Source of the DNA: Anisakis pegreffii
Taxonomy: Eukaryota > Nematoda > Chromadorea > Rhabditida > Anisakidae
Direction of reading: 5' to 3'
Assembly (NCBI GenBank): GCA_035041965.1
Contig: JAPYMA010000710.1
Coordinates: 124,001 to 188,000 of the forward strand
Length of the DNA stretch: 64,000 nucleotides
The translations under genes were made by a program, and so were the position numbers. This document shows, one piece after another, positions 27,244 to 39,900 of this stretch. The notes beneath the pieces are model-generated. The model saw only the letters and a program-made list of their open reading frames with translations. It did no database searches and was not told the DNA's origin. How positions within the stretch are numbered: position 1 is the stretch's first letter; every line of letters begins with the position of its first letter.

Positions 27244-29583
27244 ATGAAACCGTACTACGCGGTTGCTCGCGGTAGAACGCGAGGTGTGTATAGGACGTGG
27301 CCAGAATGCGAAAAATCTGTGAAAGGATTTACTGGCGCAAAGTTAGTTTTTTGTTTAGTCATAGTTGAACTCTATGAACGATTCACTGGGTGTTTCAGTG
27401 GAATCGGTCTGGTCATTTTTCGACTTTTAAGATTGGTGTGTGTGTGTGTGCGTGGTAGATTTGCATGATCCTACGATATCAGATAAAAGGGGTTAGAAGG
27501 ATCGACATCATTAATATTCGAATAGGAATCGTCTGTACTAAGTGATTGTAAGAGATCGTTCAAGGAACTGATGATGCTTCAATGGAACATTTTGTAATCA
27601 CTGTGAGTGGCTGTATAATTTGTTTTAAGGTTCAAGAAATTCAGCAGCGAACGTGAAGCGCTCGACTTCATCAATGCCAACAAAGAAGGATGTGTCACTT
27701 TGGCAGGTGCATTTTCTCATTAACGTTGATTTGAAGGTGTTTCAACATCAGGCTGTATTTTTCATTGAATTGTTGCTAGTTTGTTGAAAATCACGGCTCT
27801 CGGAAAGGCTTTGGAGGAGGGTGGCTGAGAACAGCGTAATTCATCAATCCCTGTCAAAGCCAGTGGATACTAAGTGATGTAATTTTGGCATCGCTATATC
27901 AGCTTGACTGTTTTACGTATTCAGTTTTGTCGAAAAGTGAAATTCTTGAACAGTTCAATCTGATCATCCTAGCAACATCGTGACAGAATGGAAATTTTGA
28001 CCTTCTCTTGCCTAACCATTTTTTCCATCACATTTGTTTCGCTTAACATCGTTCATTGCTGTCGTTAATAATCACTGTTAAGACTTCACTGTGTACATTT
28101 CATCCGCAGATGGTTACCTCCAAGAATGATTACGCCATCTTCTCCATGATTCATTCCCGTTCATTGCAGTTAAACAACCAGCTGTAACGACTTCATCCTC
28201 GTCAGGTGCTCTCAAACCATCGAACAGTGGTCGTATTCAGAAAAGACCCGTTCCAAGAAAAAACATTCCTGATCTGAAAAAGAAAACGCTGTTCGCATTT
28301 TATTTCTTTTTCCTCTTGGTTCACCTTATCTTTTGAAATCTTTTTTGTGGCTTGACAATATGTTACTGTTTGTCACCTTCTTTCTTTCCATGAATTGTGC
28401 TGCTCTTTGATGGATCTTTCATGGATTTATCTTTATCATGTATAATTTAACTGCAACGGCTACCAATGGAAGGTTCTCGACTGCGCGTGAAGTTTTTTAT
28501 TCATCAGTTTTTTTAGCGTTTGTCAGATGATGATTGAAAAACAAATTATGAATGGCCTACTTAATCAGGAATATGACATGAACAATAGCTATTCGTTTAC
28601 GGTACAGCGTCGAAATCAAATGCTGTCAATAATGTTTAAGTGAAAGAAAGCAACCCAGGTGTAAAACGGATGTGGATGAGTGGAGGTCACAAGGTGTTCC
28701 AGTAGTGTATACAGATGGTGCTTGCTCATCAAATGGTCGTCGTGGTGCCAAAGCTGGAATTGGTGTGTTCTGGGGTGATAACAGCCCTGACAACGTATCA
28801 CAACCACTCGCATCTGGACCTCCAACCAACAATCGTGCCGAGCTTTCGGCTGTTATTGCTGCTTTGAAAACGGTATTCATGTCGTCATAACATCATGCAA
28901 ATACATTTATTGAACTGATATCTTTCATAGACGTTTGAATTTATCCGTTCAATTTCAGTGTTTTATCACTTCATTTCTACATGCTTTCACATTTCAGGCC
29001 CATGAAAAGAACTTGACCAGACTGATCATCTGTACGGATTCAAATCTTTTGATTCAGTCGATGAATTCCTGGATCAAGAATTGGCGAAAGAATGGCTGGA
29101 AAACAGCGAATGGTGAAGACGTTAAAAATAAGGATCTTATTGTTGAGTTGGATACGTGGTTGAATAGAATCGAGGTGCATTTCGTTGAAAACACTTTAAT
29201 TTTCATTGCGTTCCGATGAAAATTACTGACAGTCTTGAGCAGAAATTATACCTAAAGTTTTATGTTGCGAAATGAGTTTGTGATTGGATATGACATTGTT
29301 TCGTACCATTCGCTTCATCGTAGTGCGTCAAATTTTGATAAACGGAATCTCCGTCAAAGTCGTTTAATGTGTGGCAGGCAAAGGAGGGAGTGTTTGACTC
29401 TCGTCACAGTTGCATTAGTTCGAGTGATATCATGTTAGCCTCTTTTTAATGAGTTGCACTTTAGTGACTATCATTCATTAATCACAGGTACGTTTTGAAC
29501 ACGTCGCTGGGCATGCCGGTATATACGGGAATGAAAAAGCTGATGAATTGGCTAGAAATGGTGCAGTCAGATATGGCGAATGA
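27244..29583 (+). CDS. rnh-1: Ribonuclease H1
   Basis: Cleaves the RNA strand of RNA-DNA hybrids, chiefly in the nucleus and, in some species, mitochondria. Exons: 27244-27341, 27630-27706, 28170-28290, 28659-28872, 28998-29174, 29488-29583, giving 260 residues; human RNase H1 has 286. Residues 3-50 are the hybrid-binding domain (YYAVARGRTRGVYRTW, then KGFTGAKFKKF). After a basic Ser/Pro-rich linker, the catalytic domain starts near residue 111. The catalytic acids are visible: D118 in YTDGACS, E160 in NRAELSAV, D184 in CTDSN and D248 in NEKADELA, with the loop histidine H238 in HVAGHAG. The exon 3 to exon 4 junction inside the linker is the least certain because its donor (GTTCGC) is weak. 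No mitochondrial presequence is encoded in this model. Confidence 0.95.
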
Positions 29584-30849
29584 GAGGATTGATTCTTTTG
29601 TGTGGGTACTTCATTGCTAATTAGTGCATTGTGTTTTATCGCTTTTTGTTTCAAAGTTTCTCTTTTGTTGGATGATTTTTTATAAGTGTGCATTTATGTG
29701 ATTGTACAGTATGCGATTAGTTCATTGCACGGTTTACGAGTGATCGTCGATGGATAATACTGTGTTGGACATTCCCGATCCAGTTCGTTTATGAATAAAA
29801 ATATTTATCATGCGTCACAATCAACATCAGTGTGCGATAGTTGCACATTCTACATTTCTGATAAGTTAAACGATTGTTGCATCACCTAATAGTTTGTGAA
29901 CTGAGCTATAAGATAACTGACCTCAAGCATAACAGCAGTATGAGTATGGATGACTGGATTTTGAAAATATCTCTTCGCAGTGCTGAAGCTTCCCGCATAT
30001 TGAATACAGGGGTTTTAGTAATTTCGACAAAGCAATTTACACTGACACCGATATTCTTTTCATTTTACATTTGTTATCTTTTATATCAGTGATGAAATCT
30101 TTTTTTTTGATTGAGAAGAATTGTTTGAACATTATTTGTGAAGCATTAAATTAGTGTATGGCAATTCTGCGGTTTACTGAAGTGTTCTTCTCTTTGAAAA
30201 AATCTAGCAGCGAACAATAGAGGGATATAACCTGGGGTTTGGTTTGAGAAATGAGTGTGCGAATGCTTCGTGGTTTTTCATCAATTTGTCACAATGAATG
30301 TAATTAGACAGCACAAGTTTCATCAGCGTGAAAAATGTTCCCGTAATTCTTACTAATGAAGAGATTCTGTGTTGCTGTTTGCAATGTATGAGATTGAAGA
30401 AACTGGGATTTATCTTGTACTTTAAAATAGTTTTTGAGTGATGGACTAGCTGTATAGTATTCGTTCACCGTCCATGTAATTAATTGTTTTGATTAATCCA
30501 TTGGAATGTTTTTATCGCGTTCATCTGATTACATTTCAGCAATACATGGTGCAATTCATCATACGTCTAGCGAACCCTCATCTCATTTCGTAGAAAGATG
30601 GGGCTGTTGAAATGCGACGTTTCCTTGCTCGTTAAAAAATCTTTCTGAAAACGGTACTTCCGCGTCGAACCTCCCTCCGTTCTCATTTCGAACCGTAATT
30701 GAGTCCATTAATCTAAAATGTAACGATTAGAATCAATATGTGAGCACCTGTTTTGTATGAGAATCTGTGCGATGGAAGTAAACCGAATCGTTTCAGTCAC
30801 GTTTTGTCATGAACATAATGAATCGAAAATCGCATTAAAGTGAACCAAT
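29584..30849. other. Intergenic between ribonuclease H1 and the receptor gene
   Basis: Carries the 3' end of the ribonuclease H1 transcript and presumably the promoter of the receptor gene. The short frame at 29874-30092 looks like chance. The gap of about 1.3 kb is long for a standard nematode operon, so I do not infer co-transcription. Confidence 0.5.
29794..29799 (+). terminator. Likely polyadenylation signal of ribonuclease H1
   Basis: AATAAA about 210 bases after the ribonuclease H1 stop codon and followed by T-rich DNA. It is the first consensus hexamer I see downstream. Confidence 0.45.
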
Positions 30850-30894
30850 GAAATTTTCAGACGTACCCCGAAAAGTGCTAAAACAGGTTGCATT
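30850..30894 (+). promoter_or_regulatory. Acceptor just upstream of the receptor start
   Basis: AAATTTTCAG ends at 30860, 34 bases before the ATG. It suits a trans-splice or 5'-UTR acceptor. The 34 bases are open in the receptor frame, so an extra upstream coding exon is also possible. Confidence 0.4.
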
Positions 30895-33800
30895 ATGCAG
30901 TATTTTACTGTAACAGAAGCGGAATGCAGTGATGAATTTATTCGATCGTTACATTTCCTCTCTGCATACGGTCTTTGTACCCTCGTTATATTCATGCTAA
31001 TATTTTTGGTTTATCTGTCGAACGCACAATTGCGCAAAAGTTGTTTGCTTATGATGGTATTGTGTTTTGCTGAATGCATCAATGGAGTGGTTTTTGTTCT
31101 TTTCGGTTCGTTTCTCTTTCTGTTTGCGTATCAAAATATAGACCTTCCTCAAATGTGGTGAAAACTTGAGATTTGTTCAGAATTTTTCAAATAATTTGCA
31201 CAGTGAGAAATAGATTAAGGCATTAATATTCACTGATGTAGATTAACGACCACTAGTGCATGTTTGGTTCACATATCGGTCATTTTCAAATGATAAATGA
31301 AGCTAGCAAGAAAATTAATTCGATCAGCAATGAATGGATGATTTCATTGTTCTGTTCAAAAATTTCAACGTCGATCTGACTGTTGAAGATAACTGAAAGT
31401 TCAAGTGATTATGCACTTGATTGAATTGAAAGAATTTGCTATGCTCTAACCTGGAAAAGAAAAGCTTCGAGTGCAACTTGCCAGATGCGCACTGTCCCAT
31501 TGCAGAATCACATTTCTAAGAATCATGCACATCCTCACCCTAAATTTCTTTATGGAATGATCATTTCATGCAGTATTTGAACGAGAACAACTGTGCACCA
31601 ATGCACATGGTATACTACCTTGGAATGCGGTCGGCTGCTCGTTGTGGCCTGATCCAATAGTGACGATAATGGGTCATCAGTGGCCTGCATATCTTACATT
31701 CGTTCTCGGCATTGATCGCTTTTTTGCGGTTGCTTTACCGATTTGGCATGAAAATGTTTTCGTTAAGTATGTATTCGCTTAATCATTTGTTAATCACTTC
31801 ACGAGATCCCTTGTTCGGAAGCAGTACCTCAGTTCCGTTGATTTCTGTCGTTATAGTCATGCTTACGGTTGGGCTAGTGACCAGCGATCCGTATGCAGGC
31901 TTTGCCACTGTTCAGTGTTTGCCGCTGCGTTGATAGCCATCGAAACTTGGTGACCTCGAATTTCGGTCGGTGGTCACGAATTTCGGTCGGTGATCACCAA
32001 TAAGCTAGAATTTCAGTGTGATCGACCAAAGATGACCGACTCAGAACGTATTTTGTCGATAACTAACGATAAGGTGTTTGTTCTAGGGATGCAGAGAAAA
32101 GCCTTTGAGTTCCCAGCTCTAGCCATCTTGCTGATCGTTTTCAGACGTATGAATGTATGAGATATAAAGCAATTCAATGCAGACGTATCTGAAGGAGAAA
32201 TCTGATCTTCCACTTAACAATTTCAGTACACAGTTGAAAGAATTTCATTCCGCACAACACCATCAGATCAACCTCTAACCGATTTCCTCCGGAGTTTCCC
32301 ATGATATTAGCCGCATGGCTTGTTCATATGTGATGCTGCAGCAATATCAGTTTTATGACACGTAGAAATTGGCATATTCCAAACGTCTTGGAAAAAAACT
32401 TACGTTATGCTGTTCACGGTTCAGAAGTGGGTAATTCCAAACGCAGCCCACTGAGCTTGCTCAACACCTTCAGCTGGGTCAGCTAAAAAGGTGAAATAAC
32501 TCAGCACCAGGTTATATTCGACACACTTGAAGGGCATGCCATTGGTCAGTCATGTGTCCTCGGAATGGTATGCGGCTCATCATATAGCTTCGGAAACGTT
32601 TAAGTGCCATCCTTTGTAAGCTCATGGCTGAGCAAGCATTGGTTAATTTGAGGTTAAAAAGTAATGAATAGGCAAAAATAAAATTGATTCGTGAAGAAGT
32701 TCCACCTTTCTCAGTTGGCAAATTTGGTTCGACGAGATTTTGAAAATTCAAATTGCAGTAAACAGTTCGAGATAGCTGTATTGACAGTGGCGTGTGTTAT
32801 TGCATCGCTATTGATGGCATTTCTGTATGCGATGTATACATCATTTGACGGTGACTCACTGCAGTGTAACATCGTGCCCCCATTCGAATTCTTTTATGCG
32901 TATGGTTTTATAGTAGTTCTTAATACCTCATCCAAGGAGGTTTAGCATGACATAATTCGACAATCCTATCATGTGATGATTCTGAGTCACTAATGTGTTC
33001 ACGCAAGTAGACATTAGGAAATAGTGATGGCAACACAAATATGATATGCCACAATTTATAATTAATTGAATTCTGTCACAACGTAACTCATTCTTATGGA
33101 TGAGAATAAATTTTGAGGCATCATATCTAAACTGAAGCCAATTCCGGATATTCGGAGACATGTCATGTGCAGATGATTGCACGCAGGTCGATATATAATT
33201 CGGACTAAGTTCATCTCGTTTTTGATGTTCTTATTGTTAGGTGATTATCTCCAATGACTGGACAATAATAATGTTTTGTTCAGTAGTTTCAACTATATGA
33301 TTGTAATAGCAATGCATTTATGTGGATTCATCCTGAACTCAAGTGCGTATTTCGCAGCTAGAAGATTGGCTTCACGGAGATTCGTTAATATTGAACTCAT
33401 CAGAACGAGGTTTGAAAATTTCTTCTAAATGGATTCGTACAACGTGTTCTACTCCATCAAAACATAACGCCACATGCGACATCTGATTTCAGTCGACTTT
33501 ATTTGCATTAATTCGATTTGAACGCATGTAGAAATAAGAAGGAATCAATGAATAATTTAAGATCGATATGGTTGGCATCTGTTTTGTCAGTGGTGCTTGT
33601 TTGTGTACCGACCACTAATTGTTGGTTTGAATTCATCAGTGGATCGCAGCACAACACTCATGCTTTCATTGACTTCGCGTTCTGTATTCGATATTCCATT
33701 GATATTTTCATATTTGGATTTATGAACGCTGACTTCAGAAGACAGTTCCATGAGGTAAATATTACATCACAATGATCAAATTTCTTATCGTTCTAAAACA

Positions 33801-34030
33801 GTCGCACATTTTGCTCGACCACGTGGAACAGCTGCACTCGAATGCTACGCGTCGTCATGAAAATATCTGTGTTCTGGTAGACGCACTTATGCGAAGAGAT
33901 GTTTGCTAATAATATTTCAGTAAATTCTCAAATCCTTAATGTTTTAGATATTTTCATCGTTCTCAAAGCGAATGGCAAAGATATCATCGACAGTCAGTTC
34001 CACTACAGCGTCAGTGCAGAGTCGAAGTAA
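30895..34030 (+). CDS. Nematode seven-transmembrane chemoreceptor-like GPCR
   Basis: Exons 30895-31105, 31574-31766, 32759-32899, 33284-33409, 33532-33754 and 33947-34030 join in consistent phase to about 325 residues. The first exon holds helices 1 and 2 and the loop LSNAQLRKS. Exon 2 holds helix 3, ending in GIDRFFAVALPIWH, the DRY-type motif. Exon 3 holds helix 4 and extracellular loop 2 with a cysteine (SLQCNIVPPF). Exon 4 holds helix 5 (YMIVIAMHLCGFILNSSAYF). Exon 5 holds helix 6 and helix 7, ending MNADFRRQF. The closest family I can suggest is the Srsx-like nematode serpentine receptors, expected in sensory-neuron membranes; the ligand is unknown. The 33532 acceptor is poor, and the C-terminal tail is uncertain: the next frame of the last exon, ending at 34064, encodes a Ser/Thr-rich tail that looks more natural. 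Confidence 0.85.
31957..31996 (+). repeat. 20-bp tandem duplication in receptor intron 2
   Basis: CGAATTTCGGTCGGTGGTCA is followed at once by a copy with one base changed. A weaker partial copy precedes them (around 31940). It lies inside the 992-bp intron between helix 3 and helix 4. Confidence 0.7.
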
Positions 34031-35279
34031 CACCGTTCCGGGCATCAGAGTATCGAATAAGTGAAGTGTGGAGGTGCAGGATGGATGTCAGAATTAGTGT
34101 TCGTCTCGAAGTACAGGAAGGTGCCTCGTTGGGTACTAGGAGTAGGCGGGAGGGGTCTTCATGGAAAGAATGTGTTTAGAAGACCCGACAGAACCGATGA
34201 GCGAAATTATCGGAGTGGGTATCCGTCGAGATTTGACTAAGTCGGGTAGTTGCTATCGAAGCAATTTTGAAAGAAATTCCTGCCTCCGAAGTAAAAACGA
34301 AAATGTAATCCAGTGCGATAGTCTAAATTGTTGGCTCAAACTGATAAGTTGTAAACCTTAGAAGGCCACTGCCTCCAATTTAGGTGACAACATCAACTGA
34401 AAAATAGTTAACTGATGTAACTAACAAAAAATGATTAACTGAGAATAAGTGTAATGCAATAAAAAATACATATTGGTTGATAAGTTGTTGATTGCAACAA
34501 AAATTTATAATGATTAATATATTTGTAGTGGTATGTTGCAGATTCATTGAGTCTTAATAATTATCATTTAAAAAATTACGCCTATATGAAAATGTCAGTT
34601 TTCGGAACAGTTTTGTTCATAGGAACTGGAAAGGAACTTTTTTGACCTGTATGTAAAGTTTTTTGCAAGTAACTGCCAGTGTCCGAGAAATGACTAGCAA
34701 TAGAGAACGTGAACTCCGTTATCTAGGAAGGTTTAGTTTTCATTCTAATTAAAGAATATGTGGGCTGTATGCAGTGTGGCACATGGAATTCTTTACTCTT
34801 TTAGGCAATGAACTTGAAGACTGTTGGCCATTCTCTGGTTTTCAGTAATCAAGCTGTAGGTACAGATCAATTCCTGCTTTAGACTGATGTTTTCGAGTGA
34901 AGACTCGTTTGCACCCGCAGGGGACCTCATGCCATAAGCATTCATTAATTGCGCACAAGTATACTTGCCCCTTCGTGTGATATCAATATGGTGTCATAAT
35001 TAGTAATGCTGAAGAATAAAAAATGAAATTCATACATCGGCGATTCATTGCATAATAAATGAATCAATATCACAACATATTCGTATAAATTCGAATTAAC
35101 CAACACCAGAATAGTTCACTTGCGAAATCTTCAAACGGAGGATATGTCCCAACGTTTCGCTGTTCAAGCCAAACAAACACTAACTCTATCATAATAATAA
35201 ATTCTTACACAAATAGAAAATGTGTGATGGTTATGAGAATCGTTTGCTCAATGATGAATGATGAAATAAAGTTCAAAAA
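34031..35279. other. Convergent intergenic between receptor and LIM genes
   Basis: The 3' flanks of two genes that face each other. A GA/G-rich patch lies at about 34,065-34,165, and an AATAAA at 34459-34464 may end the receptor transcript. The short frame at 34161-34361 has no support. Confidence 0.5.
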
Positions 35280-36945
35280 CTAAGAAAAACGATTGGTAGT
35301 CGCATCGAGACGAGCCCTCCAATAGCAATCTTTATCGAACGGCTTTTTATTGAATACATAAAATATACCACCTGAAATCAATTCATTTTCCTTTTCATTG
35401 CCGATTTCTAATCGAATTTTCTGCGTGTTCGTGAATGAGCGTTCATAAAGATAGTCGTTCTATTCGCACAATTTTGTGAAATGCATTTTTTTGGAAATGA
35501 AAACGAGAAGACAGCAACCTGGAAAAGGATAATTGCAGGATGCACAAAGAAAGCATTTCTGATGCCATGCGCTCTCCATTGCTTCAATATACGTTTCATT
35601 TATAGCACATCCGCATTCTAGAATCATTTCGTTACTGTAATGGTATAAAATCATAGAGTTTCATATTATAGATCGGGTCTGAGTCGGGACTCCTAGGCCA
35701 AGAAGATAAATTTTGGAGTGCCGCGAGACTAGAGAAGGCGCGGAACATTTGCAACGTTTCAAGGACCTGTAACCCTAACCCCAACATCGGAGGCCCCCGA
35801 CCTCCAAGTCTTCGAGGTTAATTTTGCCTCAAGTTTTGAGACCGGGGCTACCGAGCCTCGTTGGCCCGCGGATTTTTATGAGATTTCTTGGGAACCCGAT
35901 CCTCCCTCTACTCTCGAAAAGCTGACCTTCCTCTCACTTTCGTGTCCCCCGATCTCGTAGACCGCCGAGTCGGAACTCGCCCCCGACCCAACCTTATTGC
36001 AGATAATATAATAAATCGTAAACTGAACAGTTACAAACTCGTGAGCCCTGATGGTTTTACATTTTCAAAAGGCGTGTCACGTTGTTCACAATAATACAAC
36101 TCTACCTTGAAGTGCACATTGTGAAGAAAAATGAAAGCGAAGCTTATTGAACTCTCTGATGCAAGCATTATCTGTATTAATTAATTTCAACTAAATGTCT
36201 GTGGAACATCTGCGATCCTCGTTTGTGGTCTATGAAAATGAATGAGCTAACCGATAGAGCTGGATTTTTAGTGACAGTTACTGAATGTCAAATTTGTAAG
36301 GAGACTAATAAATTCAATTTGAGTTCCACCGAGTGTCACCGTCTTTGCCACATTCTTGAATCGTTTCAACATCAAGTTGAAGCAATCAATAAGGCGGTCT
36401 TCTCATTACACCTTCCGCTACCATTCAACTTTCATTTACAGCACACATCAACCAGTCACGAATATGGTTCATGCAACTTACTTTTACATGCGATTGAAAG
36501 CAGACCGCATTGTGAACAAATTGGGAAGCCGTTCTCAATGCGAAATGAGTCGAAAATCTGTTTGTGGCATCGGCGGCACAAAAAATGTTCAATGTGCCAG
36601 ATGTAGCCCATCGCTAAGGCTGCTTCTCCTTGCACTCGACCTACAATTCAATCTTCAGTCATTCCCTCGTTCATCGTCATTCATTCATCAAACGCACCAT
36701 GTGGATCGCCAAAAATTCGATTATATCACTCAATTCTGAGCATGCTCTCGGTGGTAAGAAACACAAGAGAAAATTTTTGCCACAGTCTGAATTGCCATCA
36801 TTTGTTTGGACTGCGACGTAAAGTATTCAAATTTGGAGTGACCCTATCAACTCGATCGGTTCACCGCACTGGACTTTATCACCATTCAGTGTATTTCAAG
36901 CCGTGCAAAATATTAACCGTTACATCCTTTACATCTATTGTCCAT
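35280..36945 (-). CDS. Small two-LIM-domain protein
   Basis: Minus-strand exons 36945-36918, 36640-36482, 35617-35519 and 35371-35280 join in phase to 125 residues, almost entirely two zinc-binding LIM domains. LIM1 ligands: C5, C8, H25, H28, then C31, C34, C51, C54, in the order C-x2-C-x16-H-x2-H and C-x2-C-x16-C-x2-C. LIM2 ligands: C61, C64, H81, C84, then C87, C90, D108, C111. Wording such as GYIWHIEHFLC and ETYIEAMESAWHQKCF resembles paxillin-type LIMs, which bind partner proteins at adhesions or in the nucleus. There is no LD motif, homeodomain, PDZ domain or leader. The usual cysteine at the seventh ligand of LIM2 is D108. The first exon is only 28 nt, and a stop lies upstream in frame. 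It could be an isoform of a larger LIM gene. Confidence 0.88.
35670..35993. repeat. GC-rich mobile-element-like insert in LIM intron 2
   Basis: A block much richer in G and C than its surroundings, lying between the 36640-36482 and 35617-35519 exons. Its left end (GGGTCTGAGTCGGGACTCC) partly matches the reverse complement of its right end (GGGTCGGGGGCGAGTTCC), so it looks like a short inverted-repeat element. No long reading frame and no clear target duplication are seen. Confidence 0.45.
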
Positions 36946-39900
36946 TGTCAACCGTTCGAATCAATCCTTGATTTCATCAGTGATCGTATGATAGCTGATT
37001 TGCATCGGTACGAATAACTGAACATTCAGGAATATGTAAATTGATATGGTTCTAGTATTGGTGATGTGAGCATTGTCGAAATAATTATAAGCAAATCTAG
37101 CAGCGTTAACTTTCTGAATGCTTATCGATAACAACAGAAAACTTGGTTTTTTTTAAAACAAAATGAATGTTTTAGTCGACTCTGGATCATTTTTCTACAC
37201 TGAATGAAAACATACGGTCCTTTTTGCCTACGTCATTATTAGTCAATTTGTTGTGATATAATGAATGTTCAACACTAAAGTGTTACTAGTCATAAGCAAA
37301 ACGTTGGGGAATTTTTTGGTTACATTGAATTTTGAAGCCGTTTCATTGCTTCCTGTCAAGTAACAAGTTTTCTTGATAAAATGATTAATTAATGGATGAT
37401 ACGAGAAAACAAGGCGCACAGAAAACATATCCAAAGTTTTTAAAGCCGTTTTGAACTGTTTTTTGAAATTTTTTCCGCAATCAGTTTTGTTTGGGGAAAA
37501 CTTCTCGAGTTTTTTATGTGTTGAAACCAAATTAAATCGTTGTTATTACCATGAAATTTATCAGCTGGTGAGTTTTCTGGTCATGAACGTACTCCCTACA
37601 TCAACATTTCGAAAGAACGGTACTTGTACAATTTTGACTGCTTTAGAGTTCATTTTTCTTTCATTGTCCACATAAATATCATTTTTTCAGTAAGCATTAA
37701 AAGCACATTTTTCCACACCTGTGAATACCATTCAATTATTGGCTATTAATTTCACTAACAGTTTCGATGAACTAATTAAAGCAGTCTGATTGATGGAATG
37801 CTGATCAATTAAGAAAATGATTTATCTACGAAAATGAGCGGCATATAGCTTGGATTGTATACGTTGGATATGTGTTAGCAGCGATATAATCGCATCATAC
37901 AACGGATACATTGTGCATTCATCTTAATCCATCTATATAACAACTATTGCTACACAACTCAACAACATACGGCCATCATATTGGCCCTCTACACCGGAAC
38001 GCACGTCGTATTGTGCGCCAAGAAGTTTCTCTCATTACTTCTTCACTCACCGATATTTCCTCATTAATCAGTTCCTTCTTAAATATTACTGTCAAATTCC
38101 GCTATGCATAACACACACTTAAGATTGTTTTGTTCAATGCAATGTTTTAAGAACGTCTCGATGGAGACAATAACGCGATGCTGTAACATCGCATTGTTGC
38201 TTGCCCAAGGCAAACGGTATCACATTTGTGATATCATCATTTCGTTGATAACCTATGATTGAACTTGATAACTGCTTATCTCTTACCCATTCATTCCGAT
38301 TGTCATTGTAAGCTTCATTGTTCGTTTTTTGCGGTGATTTATGTCATCTCAAATGGTGTTTTTGAAGCTACATTTTCATTGCAATCGTTAAATCATTGAA
38401 ACGTGCTCTTTGGCACATTTCGATCGATTGCATTTCAGTTTTTCAGCTGATTTCTTCGCACAAACGCATTCGCGAATATCACTTTTTACGAAAGATACAA
38501 GATTCCGCGCCTTCCGGCCTTAATTCGTGCTGTTATTAGACTCTATCACCTGCAATAAAAGTCTCAACGAAACCGATGAATAGGACAGTAGACTTATGGT
38601 CTTATGAGTACTTTAAACCGTGATTCATTATTTTTGCGTTTTGCAACAATTTATACGATAATGTCAAAAACCTTTGAACACCTCAGAGGAACAATTGACT
38701 GCTGCTAAAAGCAGTCTTCTCTTGAAAGATGCTTGTAGTTGTAGAACAATGCAGCACTCACTGAATCTATCTGAATTTGAGCATGACATTAGAATGAACG
38801 AAAATGTCGACGGTTTAAAAGTACACATGTTGTTTTTATGCACTCCAAATACTAACGGAAAATAATGTGAAAGTTGAACGAAACCAAAGTTGAAATTTTA
38901 AAGTTATTACACAGACATAATCGAGTGCTGAAGTGCACAAATGATAGCGATAAACAATCCATACTCCGGAAATATTTTATCCATTACCTCTTTATCTGTC
39001 TCTACATATATTCGCCGAATGTTTCTATCTTGTTTTTGAAACGCTGGTGGGTGCTTATTGAATAGACGATGGTTTATGAGCATCAAAATGCGTTACTTTC
39101 GAGGAATCAACGTGCCGTTGTCAATCATTTTATGCGAACGCTTGAATGTTTTGAAGTGAATTTTCATTCGTCGAATATCCTCTGCGTTCTCATTGGAGAT
39201 ATGTGAAGTGAATGTTTTTACTGCTTCGAGCAATTTATTGTGTCGTTATGTTAGGTGCGCCAACCTCATACCTAACTCAAAAAAATTTCTTGTAAAGGTG
39301 CGATCCACCATATGATCGTCGTACAGCACTTATTCGTTCTCATTCATACTTCACAGCAACAACGCTTTTGCCAAGCAGGTCATCGCACATTTTTTCATCA
39401 GTTCTTCAGACCATCGTAAACTTTCAATTTCTCGACGACTTTTTGGTTTTTTAATATTTTAACACTAGATTCATTGATCTTCTCATACGATTACCAGCAG
39501 GTCTAGGTTTCTTGAAATTTGATAACATCATATTCACAAATTGTCCGCTGTTAGCCAATGCATTCATATGGTATCGAATTTGATCCCACATGATCTGTGC
39601 AATTGATTGTCTGAAGTTAACATTTTGTATTGCATGAGCTAATGTAGTTCGGTTTTTCTTCTTCTTAATCCATGCGCTTTTATAGCCAGAGATCTGTGGA
39701 GTTGATAAACCATGTTGGTGAGTTCCTTAGCCGAGAATATCGCCGAGAGCAAAGAAGCGTCAGGATTACTGTGATGCATCTAAAAAAAGACTGGTGTGAT
39801 GCACCTAAAAAGCTACCACGATGAAGTTTATCATTATAATACGGTATGAATGTGAGAGAGTCAGTCTTACGTTGGAATGAATCATGCCTCTCTGAATATT

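Noticed and set aside
28616..28880. Two minus-strand frames across a ribonuclease H1 exon
   Set aside because: Antisense shadows of exon 4, which carries two of the catalytic acids on the plus strand.
31712..31933. Open frame with a hydrophobic segment inside the receptor gene, at first taken as helix 4
   Set aside because: Exon 2 (ending 31766) joins exon 3 (starting 32759) in perfect phase, and exon 3 supplies helix 4 and the loop cysteine. The frame lies in the intron.
36223..37017. Overlapping 91-127-codon plus-strand open frames
   Set aside because: They lie opposite the LIM exons at 36482-36640 and 36918-36945. The minus strand has correct zinc-ligand spacing and splice phase; the plus frames have no motif.
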